Positions 35,434 to 44,661 of a stretch of 64,000 nucleotides of DNA are shown here, one piece after another. The stretch is taken from the NCBI GenBank assembly GCA_019671135.1, contig JAHRHY010000005.1:620001-684000 (forward strand), given 5' to 3'. This DNA is from Linnemannia hyalina. Lineage: Eukaryota; Mortierellomycota; Mortierellomycetes; Mortierellales; Mortierellaceae. Both the position numbers and the translations under genes were made by a program. Numbering within the stretch: the first letter of the stretch is position 1; every line of letters begins with the position of its first letter. Below the pieces are notes generated by a model. That model was not told the origin of the DNA and searched no databases. It saw only the letters and a program-made list of their open reading frames with translations.

Positions 35434-35920
35434 TATTGACTTGTCGTGAATTGCCACCCCTATATTCACCACTTTCCCTTTTTTCTTCTTTCCCACTACT
35501 TTCCTTCCTTTCCCTTCTTTTTTGCTCTCTTTGTTTGCGTTTTCCCTTTTACCCGCAAACGCGACTCCTACCTCTTTTACACTTTCGTTTACACCTTTCC
35601 CCTTTGTTGATGACAACTATCGTCGCCCCGCTCGCTCTCAACACCCAGTGACACAAGGAGCCATCGCCCCGAGTCACTTTTATTATTTCCTCTTCTTGTC
35701 TTTTATGTTGTTCATCCCTTTGACAAAGACCCTCTTTGTCAAAGGCCCTTTCTTTGTTGTTGATGGCCCCTTCCTACTTCCTTTCGTTGTTCATCAAGTT
35801 GTTAACTCTTACACCAGTTAGTAGTAGCTCCCCCGGGCCATCTCTTTTTTTACGTCTTCATCTTATTCTCTTTCATTCAGTGACCCCACAAGTAGTAGTT
35901 TAGCGACCTTAGTCAGATAG

Positions 35921-35928
35921 TATAAAAG
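35921..35928 (+). promoter_or_regulatory. TATA box inside the inter-tRNA element
   Basis: TATAAAAG, 28 nt before the first copy of the 35-bp repeat. No coding gene follows, so it would drive a non-coding or retroelement transcript. Confidence 0.5.
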
Positions 35929-35955
35929 GACACCTGGAATGGATGATTGAACAGT

Positions 35956-35990
35956 ATCTTCCCCCCACTGTTAATCATACCATTCTAGGT
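35956..35990 (+). repeat. 35-bp direct repeat, copy 1
   Basis: Identical to 36054-36088. It begins ATCTTCCCCCCACTG and ends CCATTCTAGGT. In this copy the end abuts AAGTTC, so CTAG/GTAAGT looks like a donor site. Confidence 0.95.
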
Positions 35991-36053
35991 AAGTTCCTCT
36001 CCCCCTCCCCTGTCAACGGCTGTTCTCGTTGTCCGAACAGCCACTAAATAAAC

Positions 36054-36088
36054 ATCTTCCCCCCACTGTTAATCATACCATTCTAGGT
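36054..36088 (+). repeat. 35-bp direct repeat, copy 2
   Basis: A perfect copy of 35956-35990 with a start-to-start spacing of 98 bp. Its end leads into TTGAGAAC, so here CATTCTAG could act as an acceptor or as the 5' arm of a small hairpin. Confidence 0.95.
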
Positions 36089-36406
36089 TGAGAACCTCGA
36101 ACCCGTTGTCCCCTTTTTGCGCCGAAGATCCGCATTCATTCCCCTGTCGTCCCTGAGCGTGATCTAGTTGAGATCACTTCCTCTTCCTCTTCCTCTTCCT
36201 CCACTTCTTTGCCAGTCTAGTTGAGACTGCGTGGTATCTCCTGCAGACGTTGCTCGAGGCCCCCACAGACTATTCAAAACTTTGGTTAGTTTTGATCATA
36301 GGGAGTGATTGACGCATCATGTGACTTTGCCACCAACTTTGTGAATATGTCACGTGTTGTTGGATAAACATAGGAATAACAAGCTGTAAAATTCTTCATT
36401 ATAAAC

Positions 36407-36478
36407 GCCATGATAGTATAATGGTTAGTATATCTCGTTGTGGCCGAGACGATCCTGGTTCGATTCCAGGTCATGGCA
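36407..36478 (+). tRNA. tRNA-His (anticodon GTG)
   Basis: A complete cloverleaf: acceptor GCCATGA/TCATGGC with discriminator A, D stem GTAT/GTAT-type arm, anticodon stem TCTCG/CGAGA with loop TTGTGGC, and T stem CCTGG/CCAGG with loop TTCGATT. The anticodon is GTG. The extra 5' G of tRNA-His would be added after transcription. A TTTTT terminator lies at about 36493. Confidence 0.96.
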
Positions 36479-37581
36479 TTCCTATCGGATTATTTTTGTT
36501 TCTGAAATGAATCCTTTTACTGAGGACACTCTTTTTTTTGCATCGCCTGTATGACTATCGTCGCGTTGTAAGGAAGTGACCCAGGATCTTGGTTGCATGC
36601 TTTTATTTTGTCAACACCCGTTACTCACCGCCACAGATGAAGAATCAAAATTGTTTGTGCACAAGTACAGTGTTCGTGTACCCTGATCATCAATCTTTTA
36701 TCGCACGTTCCTGTAATGACAAAATCGATGCCCACGCGTTGAACGCGTTCACGTCAAATTAAATCTGCTGCATTTTCGTTGCCATTGACGTAAATCCACA
36801 GTGAACACCGCATTACCTCCCCGTATGAAGAACAAAAAATTGGGAAGGGACAAAAGTCAAAAACGCTGCCACCAGCGATAGTTGCACAATCACTCGCATT
36901 TTCATTACTTTATTTGCCTTGATCTGTTGTATTCGGTGGATAAAGATTCCTTAATACAACGATGGAGGCTTTGGTTGACGCGTTTACCTTTAGTCGATAA
37001 GCACACTGTGTACGTAGCATGAAAGGTTGCTGAATAATAGTAAAAGGTCAGCGAAAAGAAAAGAATAGAAAAGGCTGAGTGATCGTTTCTACCGGTGAAT
37101 AAAAACAAAGAGAGGAGTTGGTGGAGGAACGGAAGACAAAAAGGACAAGAAAGCTGATTGACAAATGAAAGTATGTGCGATCAGCACAAAAAAAATGTTT
37201 TGCAACGGCTATGTGCTCCGTGCGCGGTCCCTGAAATATGTCATATCATTATTGTCCTCAGACTTGAACTTGTCAACCAAGAGCATACAATAGGAAAACC
37301 TCATGCAGCCTCGACTTTGACTACACTGTCATAGCTAATACCATTTGTTGTTCATTGTTTGGTCGTATTTTCTTGTGATACCATTTTTTTATTACTGTTT
37401 TATGATATGTTAGCTGGTCGACCCTCCAATGGATCCTCACACTCCAGCCTCCAAATACGTCTACTGCTGCATCATGGGCCTATTCGCAACAAAAGAAAAT
37501 ACAGAACATCGTTAGCATACACGCGCAAAGAAGAAAAAAAAAGAACCATCTCGCAATACGACCACCAAACTGAACTCAAAC
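36479..37581. other. Intergenic region without a supported gene
   Basis: About 1.1 kb between tRNA-His and the 3' end of the eIF2B delta gene. It contains three ACGCGT hexamers (36734, 36743, 36978) of the MluI-box type and otherwise only short spurious frames. Confidence 0.5.
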
Positions 37582-40221
37582 TTACAAGAACTCTCTGAGA
37601 ATGACGGGGACAGAGGTACATGGGATCAACCCCACTTCCGTAATAACAACAGTGACAAACTCACTGGGGGTCAAATCATACAGCAAGTTCAAAAGCTTCA
37701 AATCCCTTGACTCTCTCCATCCAGTCAAAACACCAGCCCCCGCAGCAGCAGAGGCAGCATCACCACCGTTGGCGCCACGGACGCTGGGGTGGCAACGTGT
37801 GCTGCTGTGTCCAAAGTTGTTGCTCTGATCGTTGACAAGCTCGTCAGGGTTTCCAATCTCGTTCTGCACAAAACTGTCCAGCTGAACACGCTCACTAAAC
37901 TTGTAGGTTTCACAGCAGACAATCACAGGGATCTTTCGCTCATGTGCTGACATAGCCACAACTGCAGTTCCGGCGCGAGAGTACAAGGCTCCGTTCGAGA
38001 GCAAAGAGTGGGCGCCCAAGATCACCTTGTTCACCTCCCGCATCACATGCCCAATCGCCGTCAACAACACATATGTGCAAGGCACTCCCGCCGACGCCAA
38101 CGCCCTCAACAATTGCTTTCCTGTTGGAAATAATCAAAAACAAGAGAGGGAATCATCATTAGAAAACAAGATCAATCATTTCACGCAGGTCAGTTCATCA
38201 AAGGAAGCAAAAATGTTACCTTCGAAGCGGGGACGAGAATCGACGACAATGACCTTGAACTTGATGCCCTTGGCGTGGGCGGCCAAGAGTAAGCCCTGAA
38301 CGACCGAGGAGCGTGCATAGGTCAAAATTACGTCTCCATCCTGAATCTTTTGCAATCCCAAGCTCGTAATGACCTGGTCTGCCATCGTGATTCTGTCACG
38401 AATAAAGTTGTCAATCTTTTCCACAAACAAAGCACGGGCCTACATCATCGTTTTAAGCAAAAGATTGAAAATTGTCAGTACGCTTGTGATTTTTCTCGAT
38501 CCGCAGTTCATATGAACAAAAAAAGTCGCGAAAACTTACGTCCTCGTCAGGGAGCTCCAGGTTCTTTCCGATCTCGTACTTGAGGTAGCGAATAGCGTTA
38601 CCCATACTCACGGCCATGGGTCTGCAAGTGACGAGGTAGCTGATGTGAGGGTTCAGGTAAGTCTGAATGTGGCGAGAGAGGGTCGTGTTGGGAGGAGTCT
38701 GGTAATCTTGGATAGCCTAATGAAACGTAGAAAAAATGGTGGTGAGCATCCTGCTCAGTCGGCTACTACACAGTTCCGCAACATGAACAAAAATCGTACA
38801 ACATACCTTGCGGAAGGCGTTGAGAGTGGCGACGCAGCGGGCATTGGCACCACAGATCTTGAACTGAGCCATCTGAAGTCCAGCATGAACAACAGCTGGG
38901 TGAAGGTCCTTGGGTGCCAAGGCAGTGTTGGCAAATTTAGGAGGGTCCAGATGAGCAAATAGACCAATCTCCTTGGTCAACTTTTCGCGTCTCCTGGCCT
39001 GACCGGTCGACTCTGCAGCAGCAATCGCCTTCTCGGCCTCAGCCCCGGGGAACGATGTAGCCAAGGATTTGGAGGGGTTGGGCGAGAATCCAGAGTTGGG
39101 CTGGTTGAGGACCTGAGCGGCTTTCTTCCCTGAGGCTGGCAAACCTGCAGAGACACGAGCGGCCTTCTCGGCCTTCTGCTTCTCCTGCAACTCACGACGC
39201 TCGGCCTTGGTCATCGACTTTTGAGAAGGTGCAGCAGGTTTCTGAGATCCGCCCTTACCGCCCGATGAAGGGGCGCCTCCTGCTGATGGTGGGGCTGAAC
39301 TAGTGCTGTTGCTGCTCTGAGGGCCGTCTGTGCTGGGAGATCCTGCGTTCGCCTGGATCCCCAATCCTGACGCCTTGACCTTGCTCTCCTTCTTGTTCGA
39401 TCCTCCCTGCTCCTTGGCAGGGAATCCAGATCCGTCACGAGGCGAAGCTGTCTTTTGGGATCTGGACTGAGGTGTGAGACCCCACTGCTCCTCATATGAA
39501 GACTTCATGGGTTCGTAAGATGAGCGTGCCCCGGAGGTGTTGATGGAGCGAGGTTGAGAGGAAGCGGCAGCAGATCCTGCGGGATTAGGGGTACTAGTGG
39601 TGCTGTTGTTGGTGGTGCTGCTGAGATCTGGGGTATTACTGAACGCCGAAACGGGCGAGTTTACTGTGCTGGTGTTGTTGCTTCCTCCTGGTGAAGTCGT
39701 GGTATCGGCATCGTGCTGTCAAAATGAAATTGAAAAAAGAGTGAAGAAGAGTTGGTCAACTGCGGGCGACTGAAGGAATAAAAAAAAGTAGGACGAGTCA
39801 TGATGTGTTGAGGTGGAGTCGTTGTTGACAGATAGGTGGGTAACAAATGTTTTGGATGTCAGGCTTTAGTCAACGCGGCTTCGGTATGAGTCGACACCAG
39901 GCCGCAAAAGAGATACGAGGGCGTTTCTGTTGTTGTTGTGTTGTGTATGTCCCGCTCCATGGTTGCCCTTATTCCAAAAGAAATTTTTGCGCTGAGTCAT
40001 ACCGACTCGAACCTCGCACTGAACAAAGAAAGGAACGCAAAGAAGTGAAGAGTCAAGGATACATATGTGAGAGCCTTAGTCACATATGGTGCATCCTTTT
40101 TCCATCACTGGCGATCCCGAATGAATAGTTCCCGATCCAAATTCCTGTTACAGGGAAGGGTGAGCAGGGACACATAACATACATCGGGCACGAATCCGAC
40201 AGTCTTCTTTTTGGGATCCAT
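37582..40221 (-). CDS. GCD2: Translation initiation factor eIF2B subunit delta
   Basis: Five exons (40221-40183, 39715-38807, 38716-38540, 38439-38220, 38120-37582) agree in phase and give 627 aa, close to the yeast Gcd2 length. The N-terminal third is Ser/Gly/Lys-rich, with a charged helix (MTKAERRELQEKQKAEKAAR). The conserved eIF2B-alpha/beta/delta fold follows: AIQDYQTPPNTTLSRHI, MAVSMGNAIRYLKYEIG, DVILTYARSSVVQGLLLAAH, FKVIVVDSRPRFEGK, VNKVILGAHSLLSNGALYSR, and the end ITEVGLIPCTSVPVILREF. In the complex it forms part of the regulatory core that senses phosphorylated eIF2 and supports GDP exchange. The short first exon encodes only MDPKKKTVGFVPD. Confidence 0.95.
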
Positions 40222-40419
40222 TTTGGCGAGGTTGTCTGACAAGGAAAAAGGTGAGAAAATGAAAGAGCGCTATTTTCCACGTTTAAGCAAAAAAAAGTAC
40301 CAGTGACGTCACACTGGCACTTTTATTCATGGCAACTCATTGAGTTGCTTCCCGTCATCCTTCGCCCTCAACCTCAAGAGAACCCTGCAGCACGACGGTC
40401 AAGAAAAAGACAAGGCATA

Positions 40420-40743
40420 ATGGCATCGATTAAAGTACTGCCATATCCGCCAACGCTGCGCTTCTTTCGTGCCGCACTTCGAGCAACACGATTGACGCCA
40501 CCAAATCTACAGGGTGGACTCGCGCCGCAACTAGGACACCTCCAACGAAAACTACGATACAACATCCGGGACGGCATCTCGATCTACCAACATGAGAGAG
40601 ATGCCGATACAATTGACCATCTCATTCGCGGCGGAGAGCAGGATATCGCCATGATCCAGGCCTGGAAGACTGTCGATCCGTATTGGCTAGAGAGCATCTT
40701 CAAGAAACCAACACCCAAAAAACAACAACAAACAAAGGATTGA
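40420..40743 (+). CDS. LYR-motif (Complex1_LYR) mitochondrial protein
   Basis: An intronless 107-aa protein. The N-terminal LRFFRAALRATRL is an LYR-type helix (L-x-x-[YF]-R-x-x-LR). It is followed by LQRKLRYNIRDGISIYQHER and TIDHLIRGGEQDIAMIQAW, the spacing seen in small LYR proteins that help assemble Fe-S proteins or respiratory complexes in the mitochondrial matrix. The member cannot be named from sequence alone. The frame is open upstream, but MASIKVLPYP fits the usual LYR start; an upstream ATG at 40303 would add 39 residues. It is divergent from eIF2B delta (198 bp between ATGs) and convergent with the UBE3D-like gene. Confidence 0.75.
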   Translation: MASIKVLPYPPTLRFFRAALRATRLTPPNLQGGLAPQLGHLQRKLRYNIRDGISIYQHERDADTIDHLIRGGEQDIAMIQAWKTVDPYWLESIFKKPTPKKQQQTKD

Positions 40744-40821
40744 TTGGGCCTTGTTACAAGGAAGAGGATCTTTATTATCATCTTTTTTTTAAGACTACTG
40801 TGGACATCACCAGCGACTCTT

Positions 40822-42778
40822 TTATATCTCAAAGGACCCAACGCGCATACCATCCATGGCCATGACAGCGGATGTAGCGCCATTCAGGCCGGAAGGAATA
40901 CAGCTTGAACTCTGCTCCAGCATTGCAATCAAGCCGAGGACCAATCGCTCTTGAAACTCTAGTTTCTCTACCCCTGGATCCCCACGCCACTGGTCCCACA
41001 ACCTTGCTTCTTTTGAATAAACGCCGTCACCACCCTGTTGCTGATCTTGCTTTTCAGGAACAGCGCATAGATACAACACTTTCATGACTTTTTTACCTCT
41101 TCCGCTTGATGTCGTGTTCAGATCCATCCGCAGAGAGTCGTCCCATGACATCTGGTGGTCCTGTAATGGTTCTTGGTTGGTGACGATAGTTGTATCCCAG
41201 TTCAACATCCACAGCTAGGACAATGAAAAAGAATGCAAAGAGTTTTGTGAGCGGCATGAGCGCGCCATGAGACGCAAACACATTATGTAGTCGTGAACAG
41301 AGGTTCCTCCCTTACCATTAGCATGTCGCGACCTTGAAGTCGATCCTGAAGAATAAACCTGTATGTCGCATGGTGCCTTGCAGACTCAAAAATCTCTGTA
41401 GCAACGTACGACGAGAATCGTTGGCGTGGGATGACAAGCGCCTGTTGTGCTTGCTGGTTCCGACCATGATACTGCACCAGATACTTATGGAATTTGACCT
41501 GAATCATCTCCAGGTCTATCAGAGCCGAGGAAAAAAGTGTTGAGAGTCGTCAGAGGTAGTTCAAATGTCTTCGTTTCACGGCAGGGTGGACTTGCGGCGA
41601 AAGCGCAGCAATACTTTACCTGTTCCGTCCTCGAGTCGGGACTGATACCAGCCATCGCCAACTGGTGACATGCACCTCGAGCATGCAAGTGGACGCCACC
41701 GCCGCTTGACTCCTTTTGTCCACTATGTCGCATTGATCCGCCAGTCAAATACATAAAAAATAGTTAGTACCAAACATTAACGTAGCAAAAAAATGCAAGG
41801 CGAAAGGAAGAGGGAGTATTGCTACACACATAGCTCGTTACTGAACAATATTAGATTCAGTCTGTTCTGGCTGGTAGCAAAAGGGAGCACACAAAACACC
41901 TCGCACTCTTTGCAATGCCGCAAAAAATAAACAAAGTGAGTTGCATTTTCCACTTTTAAGATTAATGTTGGACTGGAGTATCGACAACGGTCGGTCAGTA
42001 GCTCGAGACGCCGGTCTTCTAATAGTCCGTGATGTGAAGGAGGAGTGGGAAGGGGTTGGGCAAGTGAGGAAGGGCGACTTACATCAACTGAGCGGGCATC
42101 CTCTTCGATCATCACGGCGTGGTGTTCGACGTCCTTGGCGTGGATCAGCAGATAGGTTCCTCCAACGAGAGCTTGTCCGAGACGAGCACCTAGATCTCCC
42201 TCGCGCAGCTCTGTAAAGTCCTCCTCGTGGCACATCCAGCAATCCACAAGTTCCTGCCAATGTTCCGAGGGCAGGTCGACAACTCTCTGGATAGGTCCTG
42301 AAGGCGATTCAGGACCAGAGCTGGTGGTCGAGTTAAGAAGGGTGTTCCCACAGGAACCGCAGGCGAGGTTCTCAAGGCCTTGGAGTTGCGAGGCAGGGAG
42401 CGGTGAAGGCGGAAACTCTGTCGTCGAAGCTGCAGACAATGACGACGAATTCGAAGTCTCCAGTGGAATATTGGGCAAGGCTGTAAGTTTGAGAGACAGT
42501 AGGTTCGAGCGCGACGATGACGGATCCAGAGTTGTCCTTGTGGGCATGACACGCGCTGGGAGCAACAGTCTGTCGCGGGTTACAGCGACGCTTTTTTCTT
42601 CTTCCTGTAGATGAATCGCATCGTCAAAGTTTAGACCTGGTTGGATGGAGGGGATGAGGTCGACTGCTTGGGGACCGATCCTGCAGGTGACTCCTGAGGG
42701 AGGGACTTGGACGGAGAGAGTGATTGAGTTGATCTTGGAGTGGTACTCGGCATGGTACCTGGCCTTGTTGGATTGCAT
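40822..42778 (-). CDS. UBE3D-like E3 ubiquitin ligase (HECT_2 family)
   Basis: Four exons (42778-42083, 41722-41620, 41515-41316, 41214-40822) keep frame and give 463 aa. Diagnostic pieces are CGSCGNTLL (about 138-146), the segment LPSEHWQELVDCWMCHEEDF, RRWRPLACSRCMSPVGDGWY, and the C-terminal LWMLNWDTTIV and KVLYLCAVPE. Conserved Cys pairs and the LPS-W-EL-CWMCH signature match the E2-binding UBE3D/HECT_2 family, which binds ubiquitin-loaded E2 and lacks a classical HECT fold. In animals the member interacts with UbcH10 and cyclin B; the role in fungi is little known. All introns are GT-AG and short to medium (about 100-360 nt). Confidence 0.85.
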
Positions 42779-42939
42779 CGTTGTTATTTGTATTGGAGAA
42801 AAGAAGCTGAATCCTCAGTCTGTCAGCAAGCAATAAGAAAAATACAAAAGCGTAGCGTGACTGGCGAACAAAAATGACACTGATGGAAACGCGTGAAAGA
42901 GAAAATGAGACGCGTGAATAGATGCAAAAGTGTTTATTA

Positions 42940-44661
42940 TTAGGTAGTAGTGTAAAGGCGCTTGTCATGATAGACGGGCACGCTAAGGGAAGTTTCGTCA
43001 GACTGTTTCTTGGCAGCAGTGATGGCAAGAGCTCCAGAGATTATCTCTTCAACATCTTGAGAAGAGTCAGAGGAGTGGCCTCCGTAGGAGTTGTTGTTGT
43101 TTTGGCGTAAGATAGGACGAGGAATGGATGGGCTTGGTGGAACACGGAATTGCACTGGACTGATATTCAGAGATCGATTTAGCGCATCCATCGAGGCAGT
43201 TGAACCTCCGCCGTAGATATTGCTCTGACTCCTCCGATGGGACCGGGGAGATCTCTTGTCTCTTGCCCCTCTTTCGTGGAGCTGTGGGCTATGGATTGGC
43301 AGAGGGTGTAGCTCAAGGGAAAGGCCTTGAGCACCATCAGTCGCCTTCCTGCTCAAGGAAGCAGACCGCGAGGCAGACCGTTTTCCTTTGGCAGGAGAAC
43401 CGTCCTTCCTGCCAGAATTGGAGACATAGCTGGAGGGACGGGAGTTCGAGGGAGACGAAGCCCAGTACTGGTTCGGTGGCTCTTTGCCCTCGAACGACGT
43501 CGCAGCGGACCGTGACCTGGGTGACCGAACGTAGGGTGATTGGCCAAGGGCTTCATCAGGAATGTCCGGAGGAGGGACTTGGGGTGGGGGTGGAGGAGGT
43601 GGGAACTGTTGGACCATCTGTCGAGCGTCTCTCGAAAGTTTTGGAGATGCTCCTGCAAAGCGTGCCGATTCAGAGTGTTTCCTCAAGGACGCTATGCTCG
43701 AAGAACGGGACCGAGTTGATACTGGGGGGGGTATAGGGCCTGAAGTCAGATGTATTGATGATGACGACGTTGCAGTTGTTGTATGTTGTTGTGGTGGTGG
43801 GTGTGGTCGGGCCATTGCGCTCGGGTAAGGTGATACCATATTAGAGTTCACCAATACCTTGTCTGTACCCAATCCAAGCATGTCTATGTAAAAGTCGTTA
43901 GGTGGTACAGCAACCTCCGTTGGTTGTGATGAAAAGTTGTTGGTCAAGAATGGTTGTGTTGGGATTGGATGGGATTCCATGTATGGTACATATGAGGTCG
44001 AAACGTTCAGTCGATGGTCGGTGCCGAGTTTCCGATCTCGAAGAGTCGGCGATGGGAGGGTTGGGAGTTGGATGGATAGACTGGCAGACGAGATTGAGCT
44101 TATGCTCTTGTCGACAGCATGTCTGGCAACAGCTGGTGGCGGAAAGGGAATCACACGCGAGGTATCGTGGATATGTTCTTGTCCTGGGTATATTTGTTGA
44201 GTTTCTGGGTAGATTGGTTGCTGTTGATGCTCCATTGACCTGGCGCCCTCTTTGGTCGGTGAAAGAGACCCTCGGCTCCGTCGCCGCCGGAGGAACCACC
44301 AGAAGACAAATCCCAGAATGATGAGAACGGCGATGCCAGAGGCGATTCCTGCGATAAGCGCTGTTGACGACGTCTCGGTTCCTTTTGCTTGGCCATTCAC
44401 GTCTGTTTGACTGTATCCTGCAAAAGGGGATGTTTGACCGGCGGAGGAGTCATCGGGTGAAGGAACCGTTGCCGTTGCTGTGGGTTGTGATTCGTCAAGA
44501 GTGGTTGTGGTCGGTTCTGGATCAGATGAATTTCCTCTCCATCCTCCTCCTCTCCATCCTCCTCCTCTTCCACCTCGGCAGCGCCAATACCTCCACTGCA
44601 CACGGCGATCCTCGGAATCTCGGTCCTTGTCAGTAACGCTGCTACAGTCGCCCGGGTCCAT
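42940..44661 (-). CDS. Single-pass membrane protein, sensor-like
   Basis: One exon of 573 aa. An N-terminal stretch of about 99 residues includes an Arg/Gly/Trp-rich patch (RGGRGGGWRGGGWRGN) and then a Ser/Thr/Pro-rich region suited to O-glycosylation. One clear membrane span follows (about 100-124, ALIAGIASGIAVLIILGFVF), then RRRRSRG as a stop-transfer signal. The long cytoplasmic tail is Pro/Ser-rich (PPPPPPQVPPPDIPD near 355) and carries many SP/RS sites. The topology resembles fungal wall or polarity sensors, but no cleavable signal peptide is visible at this start. The true first exon may therefore lie upstream, or the span acts as a signal anchor. No family is recognised. Confidence 0.6.
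   Translation of the reverse strand: MDPGDCSSVTDKDRDSEDRRVQWRYWRCRGGRGGGWRGGGWRGNSSDPEPTTTTLDESQPTATATVPSPDDSSAGQTSPFAGYSQTDVNGQAKGTETSSTALIAGIASGIAVLIILGFVFWWFLRRRRSRGSLSPTKEGARSMEHQQQPIYPETQQIYPGQEHIHDTSRVIPFPPPAVARHAVDKSISSISSASLSIQLPTLPSPTLRDRKLGTDHRLNVSTSYVPYMESHPIPTQPFLTNNFSSQPTEVAVPPNDFYIDMLGLGTDKVLVNSNMVSPYPSAMARPHPPPQQHTTTATSSSSIHLTSGPIPPPVSTRSRSSSIASLRKHSESARFAGASPKLSRDARQMVQQFPPPPPPPQVPPPDIPDEALGQSPYVRSPRSRSAATSFEGKEPPNQYWASSPSNSRPSSYVSNSGRKDGSPAKGKRSASRSASLSRKATDGAQGLSLELHPLPIHSPQLHERGARDKRSPRSHRRSQSNIYGGGSTASMDALNRSLNISPVQFRVPPSPSIPRPILRQNNNNSYGGHSSDSSQDVEEIISGALAITAAKKQSDETSLSVPVYHDKRLYTTT

Larger units (their letters stand above)
35717..36229. other. Hairpin-rich non-coding element between two tRNA genes
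   Basis: The region holds four clear perfect stem-loops. They are a 13-bp stem with a 3-nt loop (35717-35745), an 8-bp stem GGCTGTTC/GAACAGCC (36018-36042), a 7-bp stem GTGATCT/AGATCAC with loop AGTTG (36159-36177) and a 6-bp stem CAGTCT/AGACTG with the same loop AGTTG (36213-36229). A weaker relative (TTCT, loop AGGTTG, AGAA) sits at 36081-36094. It also has a TATA box and a duplicated 35-bp segment. No protein frame fits. It may be a solo LTR or other tRNA-associated mobile-element remnant, or a structured RNA gene. Confidence 0.6.

Noticed and set aside
39990..40030. T-loop-like string (GGTTCGAGTC on the minus strand)
   Set aside because: No matching T stem, anticodon arm or acceptor stem around it.
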